A stretch of DNA of 55,040 nucleotides from Ensifer sp. LC11 (GTDB taxonomy: Bacteria; Pseudomonadota; Alphaproteobacteria; Rhizobiales; Rhizobiaceae), in contig NZ_MBSO01000032.1 in the NCBI RefSeq assembly GCF_001695835.1, positions 1-55,040 of the forward strand, read 5' to 3'. Below are positions 52,113 through 55,040 of this stretch, in pieces. Under the pieces are notes generated by a model that saw nothing but the letters and a program-made list of their open reading frames with translations, was not told the origin of the DNA and ran no database searches. Within the stretch, counting starts at the first letter, position 1. Each line of letters begins with the position of its first letter. A program made the position numbers and the translations under genes.

Positions 52113-53159
52113 ATGACAGAGACGATCCCACGCAAACGCCTTGGCTTCTTCACACGCCTGCTCGACGACGTGCCGGCCGGCACGCGTTATTACTATGCCA
52201 AGGAGCAGATCGTGACGGCTGAGCGCTTCGGCTTCGACACGGCTTGGGTCGCGCAGCACCATTTCCATGCAGACGAAGGCGGCCTCCCGGCTCCCCTGGT
52301 TTTCCTTGCCCATGTTGCGGCTGAGACCACACGCATTCGCCTCGGTACCGGCGTCATTACCCTGCCTCTCGAAAACCCGATCCGGGTGGCGGAAGACGCT
52401 GCCGTCTTCGATCTGCTTTCCGGCGGGCGACTGGAGGTTGGCTTCGGTACCGGCGGAACGCCGTCCTCCTTCACGGCCTTTGGCCTGGAAAGCGCCGAGC
52501 GGGGTACAATCTTCGGCCGCCACCTGCAAACCGTACTGGACGCCTGGGCCGGGCGCGCGCTTGCCGGCGGCGATCGCCTCTATCCGGCAGCGCCCCAATT
52601 GCTCGACCGTATCTGGCAGGCGACGTTCTCGGTCGCCGGCGGCGAGCGCGCCGGCCGCGCGGGCGACGGGCTGATGCTGTCGCGCACGCAGCCGCGCCAA
52701 AACGACAACCCCAACGCCTCCTTGGCGGGCCTTCAGAACCCGATCATCGATGCCTACCTGCACGCGCTTCCATCGGGCCGCGCTCCGCGCATTCTTGGCT
52801 CCCGAAGCCTGTTTGTCGCCGATAGTCGCGCCGAAGCGCTGCGGCTCGCGGACGTTGGGCTGAGGCGGGGCGCTGAGCGCTTGATCGCCGCTGGTCACAA
52901 GGTTGCCGGCAACTCTCTCGCCGATCTGATTGCCGCTTTCGATGTGCATGTCGGCACGGTTGACGACGTCATCGAAAGCCTTGGCGCCGACGGGACGCTG
53001 GAGCGTGTCACCGATCTCGTTTTCCAGGTCCATTCGGTCGATCCGCCACACCCCCTGATCCTGCGCTCGATCGAGCTCATTGCGACCAAGGTTGCGCCGG
53101 CGCTCGGCTGGTCGCCGCAGGAAAAGTTCCATGCACGCCGTTTCGGCGCCGTTGGTTGA
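52113..53159 (+). CDS. Luciferase-like FMN-dependent monooxygenase
   Basis: Encodes 348 residues of the bacterial luciferase superfamily, a TIM barrel using reduced FMN and oxygen. Family segments are KRLGFFTRL at the start, WVAQHHFHADEGGLPAPLVFLAHVAAETTRIRLGTGVITLPLENPIRVAEDAAVFD, and GGRLEVGFGTGGTP. Start ATG 52113 has AGGA at a 6-base spacing; ATG 52107 overlaps the site. I believe it belongs to the KPN_01858-type subfamily. Substrate unknown; it probably oxidises the ligand imported by the preceding transporter or a product of it. A flavin reductase is not encoded nearby. Confidence 0.88.
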   Translation: MTETIPRKRLGFFTRLLDDVPAGTRYYYAKEQIVTAERFGFDTAWVAQHHFHADEGGLPAPLVFLAHVAAETTRIRLGTGVITLPLENPIRVAEDAAVFDLLSGGRLEVGFGTGGTPSSFTAFGLESAERGTIFGRHLQTVLDAWAGRALAGGDRLYPAAPQLLDRIWQATFSVAGGERAGRAGDGLMLSRTQPRQNDNPNASLAGLQNPIIDAYLHALPSGRAPRILGSRSLFVADSRAEALRLADVGLRRGAERLIAAGHKVAGNSLADLIAAFDVHVGTVDDVIESLGADGTLERVTDLVFQVHSVDPPHPLILRSIELIATKVAPALGWSPQEKFHARRFGAVG

Positions 53160-53206
53160 ACCGGAGCCGAGCACCTGTAGTCCATAATCGCCAAGGAGAC
53201 GAAGCC

Positions 53207-53824
53207 ATGACCCTCACGTCACCCGATATCATCGACCTGCTTGCCGGCATTACTGCCGGATCGGCACTCGACCGCATCCGTGCGCAACGGCCGGAGACCC
53301 GCGAACAAGCCCAGAAGAGCTATCTCTCGCTCTTTCAACCGGAAGACTTCGGCGACGTGTCCGAGGTGGAGCGGCACGCAATCGCGAGTTTCGTCGCGGG
53401 CCTCCATCGCCAGGCGGACATCTATGAATTCTACACCAATCCGATTGAAGAAGGCGGCGCGAACCGCTGGCTGATCGAAGTGCTCAAGGCGGAGATCGGG
53501 GCAGGGCGGGCAACGGGTCCCTATGGCAACTATCCGATCGGGCCCTTGAACGCGGAGAACGCGCCCGGTCCGACTTATCGGGTCTCTGAGGCGAGCCGCC
53601 AGGCGATCGGCCGCAAGCTGTCGGCCGCGCTCGAACACGCCCATCTGCTCGTCTTTCATCTCCGTGACGCCAATCCGCAGGCACTTCAAGCCTTGCTGGA
53701 CGCAGGCTGGACCACGAATGGTATCGTCACCCTGTCGCAGCTGGTTTCCTTCGTCGCGTTTCAGATCCGTGTGATCGCGGGTCTTTCTCTCCTGTCTACC
53801 GCATCGAAGCGCGCCGCCGCCTAA
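53207..53824 (+). CDS. CMD-domain protein without catalytic cysteines (Avi_7170-like)
   Basis: Encodes 205 residues, all helical by pattern. Two segments, VSEVERHAIASFVAGLHRQADIYEFY (about 51-76) and SRQAIGRKLSAALEHAHLLVFHLRDA (about 130-155), look like the core helix of carboxymuconolactone-decarboxylase/AhpD domains. The expected C-x-x-C-x-x-x-H is replaced by H144-x-x-L147-x-x-x-H151, and the whole protein has no cysteine. It cannot be a thiol peroxidase of the AhpD kind. Start ATG 53207 has AAGGAGA. It probably acts as a partner of the next gene product or in a cysteine-free lyase-type reaction. Confidence 0.78.
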   Translation: MTLTSPDIIDLLAGITAGSALDRIRAQRPETREQAQKSYLSLFQPEDFGDVSEVERHAIASFVAGLHRQADIYEFYTNPIEEGGANRWLIEVLKAEIGAGRATGPYGNYPIGPLNAENAPGPTYRVSEASRQAIGRKLSAALEHAHLLVFHLRDANPQALQALLDAGWTTNGIVTLSQLVSFVAFQIRVIAGLSLLSTASKRAAA

Positions 53825-53843
53825 AAATCGAGAGGACCCGTGA

Positions 53844-54446
53844 ATGACCGAACATGCCATTATCCCCGAGGTCGCCAACCCACCCGTCGTCTTCACCCAG
53901 GATGAAATCGGCTGGACACCTTGGCTGCAGCCTCTGGCCGAAGACGATCTGACCGAGCGCCATCTCAAGGGCCTCGTCGAAGCTGCGCGTGCAAAATCAC
54001 CCTACTTCCGCCTGCTCGTGCGCGATCCTGAGGTGCTGGAAGCGCGCACCAAGACCGACAAGGACATCTTCTACAACACCCGCTCAGGCTTGCCGCGCGC
54101 GGAACGCGAGTTGGCAGCAACAGCAGCGTCACGTTATAACGGCTGCATCTTCTGCGCCTCTGTTCATTCGCGCTTCGCATCGCATCACTCGAAGCGCGGC
54201 AAGGACGTGCAGACGTTGCTCGACGATGGCGTCGAGGCCGATCTCGGCGAACGGTGGAATGCGATCGTTGCCGCATCTGTTGCCCTGACCGCAACACCAC
54301 CGGCCTTCGGCGAGGACCACATCGCCAAGCTCGCGGCGGCCGGCCTGGACGAGTTGGAGATCGCCGACGTGATCCATGGTGCCGCATTCTTCAACTGGGC
54401 GAACCGGTTGATGCTGTCTCTGGGCGAGCCAACGCCGGCTTCTTGA
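53844..54446 (+). CDS. AhpD-like alkylhydroperoxidase-domain protein (Avi_7169-like)
   Basis: Encodes 200 residues. The CMD/AhpD core includes LPRAERELAATAASRYNGCIFCASVHSRFA, with the redox pair C101 and C104 and H108. ADVIHGAAFFNWANRLMLSLG closes the fold, a common end of such domains. It could reduce peroxides or use the thiol pair for another redox step linked to the monooxygenase. It follows the cysteine-free CMD protein by 19 bp and ends the operon. Confidence 0.85.
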   Translation: MTEHAIIPEVANPPVVFTQDEIGWTPWLQPLAEDDLTERHLKGLVEAARAKSPYFRLLVRDPEVLEARTKTDKDIFYNTRSGLPRAERELAATAASRYNGCIFCASVHSRFASHHSKRGKDVQTLLDDGVEADLGERWNAIVAASVALTATPPAFGEDHIAKLAAAGLDELEIADVIHGAAFFNWANRLMLSLGEPTPAS

Positions 54447-54495
54447 TCGCTGACGCCAGCAACGACAACGCATTCTACTTTGCCTAGACAAGGAA

Positions 54496-54526
54496 AAGCC
54501 CGCAACTTCTGTCGAAGTGCGGGCTT
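54496..54526. terminator. Bidirectional terminator between AhpD-like gene and porin
   Basis: AAGCCCGCAACTTC (54496-54509) pairs with GAAGTGCGGGCTT (54514-54526) with one bulged base. T-rich ends follow on both strands (CTTCTT on plus, CTTTTCC on minus). It serves both convergent genes. Confidence 0.8.
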
Positions 54527-54548
54527 CTTGCATCCGGGTTTAGTCGGA

Positions 54549-55040
54549 TTAGAAGTTACGCTGAAGGCGGACGAAGCCCGAAACGTAGTCGCGGTCGGTC
54601 GTAGCCGTCAGGTCTTCCTGGTTGTACTGAACCGAAACGCGGGTCGCGAGACCTTCGGTGATCTTGTAGTCGAGCGTAACGCCAGCGCGCCACTTGTCGA
54701 GATCGTTGTTGAAGTCGTTGCCGGTGCGCAGGCTATCCCAGTACTGAACGCCGGGGGTGATGGCGAGCTTGTCGGTGGCGTTGTAGCGATACGAAGCCGC
54801 AACGGTCCATTCCGAAGCCTTCCAGTAAGCGTTCGGGTTGGAAGCCCAGACGCCAGCGAGCTGGAAGACGCCCGGGCCGAGGTCTGCAGAGAGCAGAGCG
54901 CGGATCGCGCCTTCTTCGAATTCAGAGTCGTAGCCGCCGAGCAGGTCGAAGGAAACGCCGCCGAGCGAAGCCGAAACGATACCGGAAACGCCAACGCCGT
55001 TGTCGCGAGTGCTCGTGCCTTCGAGTTCGTCGACCGAGAT
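54549..55040 (-). CDS. Rhizobial-type outer-membrane porin (3' part; gene runs off the window)
   Basis: The minus-strand frame is open from the window edge to TAA at 54549-54551 and gives 163 residues ending YVSGFVRLQRNF. Alternating polar and hydrophobic strands, many tyrosines and glycines and the final aromatic residue are typical of beta-barrel porins of the Porin_2 (RopA-like) family. Segments such as WTVAASYRYNATDKLAITPG and WRAGVTLDYKITEGLATRVS are barrel hairpins. The start and signal peptide lie beyond 55040. A strong terminator follows at 54496-54526. Confidence 0.88.
   Translation of the reverse strand: MSVDELEGTSTRDNGVGVSGIVSASLGGVSFDLLGGYDSEFEEGAIRALLSADLGPGVFQLAGVWASNPNAYWKASEWTVAASYRYNATDKLAITPGVQYWDSLRTGNDFNNDLDKWRAGVTLDYKITEGLATRVSVQYNQEDLTATTDRDYVSGFVRLQRNF

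Overview
The window is a large exopolysaccharide region of a Sinorhizobium/Ensifer-type alphaproteobacterium, probably on a chromid or megaplasmid like pSymB. This rests on high-GC coding DNA, a complete exo-type gene order, wg/exp-type galactoglucan genes, a rhizobial RIME-like repeat and a rhizobial-type porin. Family and gene names come from recognising motifs and gene order by eye; no search was run.

Left part (about 1-23.2 kb): the 3' end of an IS630-type transposase and a strong terminator, then a galactoglucan (EPS II) cluster. The wgeA-G operon (minus strand, 9.7 to 0.24 kb) encodes a small RTX protein, glycosyltransferases, a methyltransferase and a tail-anchored protein. wgdB and wgdA (minus) encode a type I secretion adaptor and ABC exporter. 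wggR (plus) encodes a MarR-type regulator and wgcA (plus) a glycosyltransferase. wgaA-wgaB-wgaD-wgaE-wgaF (plus) encode an unknown protein, a double glycosyltransferase, two pyruvyltransferases and an exported hydrolase-like protein. Near-identical palindromes precede wggR and wgaA and probably bind WggR.

Middle (23.2-25.3 kb): a small helix-turn-helix-like protein gene (minus), a gene-poor stretch, and a TrkH-type potassium transporter (plus) separate the two polysaccharide clusters.

Right-centre (25.4-46.6 kb): the succinoglycan (EPS I) cluster, from exoP to exoB in the classical order: exoP-N-O-M-A-L-K-H, exoT, exoW, exoV, exoU, exoX, exoY-F-Q-Z, exoB. ExoB and ExoN supply UDP-sugars. ExoY (with ExoF) primes the lipid carrier with galactose. 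ExoA, L, M, O, U and W add glucoses. ExoH, ExoZ and ExoV decorate. ExoT, ExoQ, ExoP and ExoF flip, polymerise and export. ExoK cuts the polymer and ExoX restrains synthesis. exoI, expected between exoH and exoT, is not seen.

Right end (46.9-55 kb): a plus-strand operon with a peptide-type ABC importer (binding protein, two permeases, double ATPase), a luciferase-like flavin monooxygenase and two carboxymuconolactone-decarboxylase/AhpD-fold proteins, one with CxxC and one without any cysteine. The window ends inside a porin gene on the minus strand.
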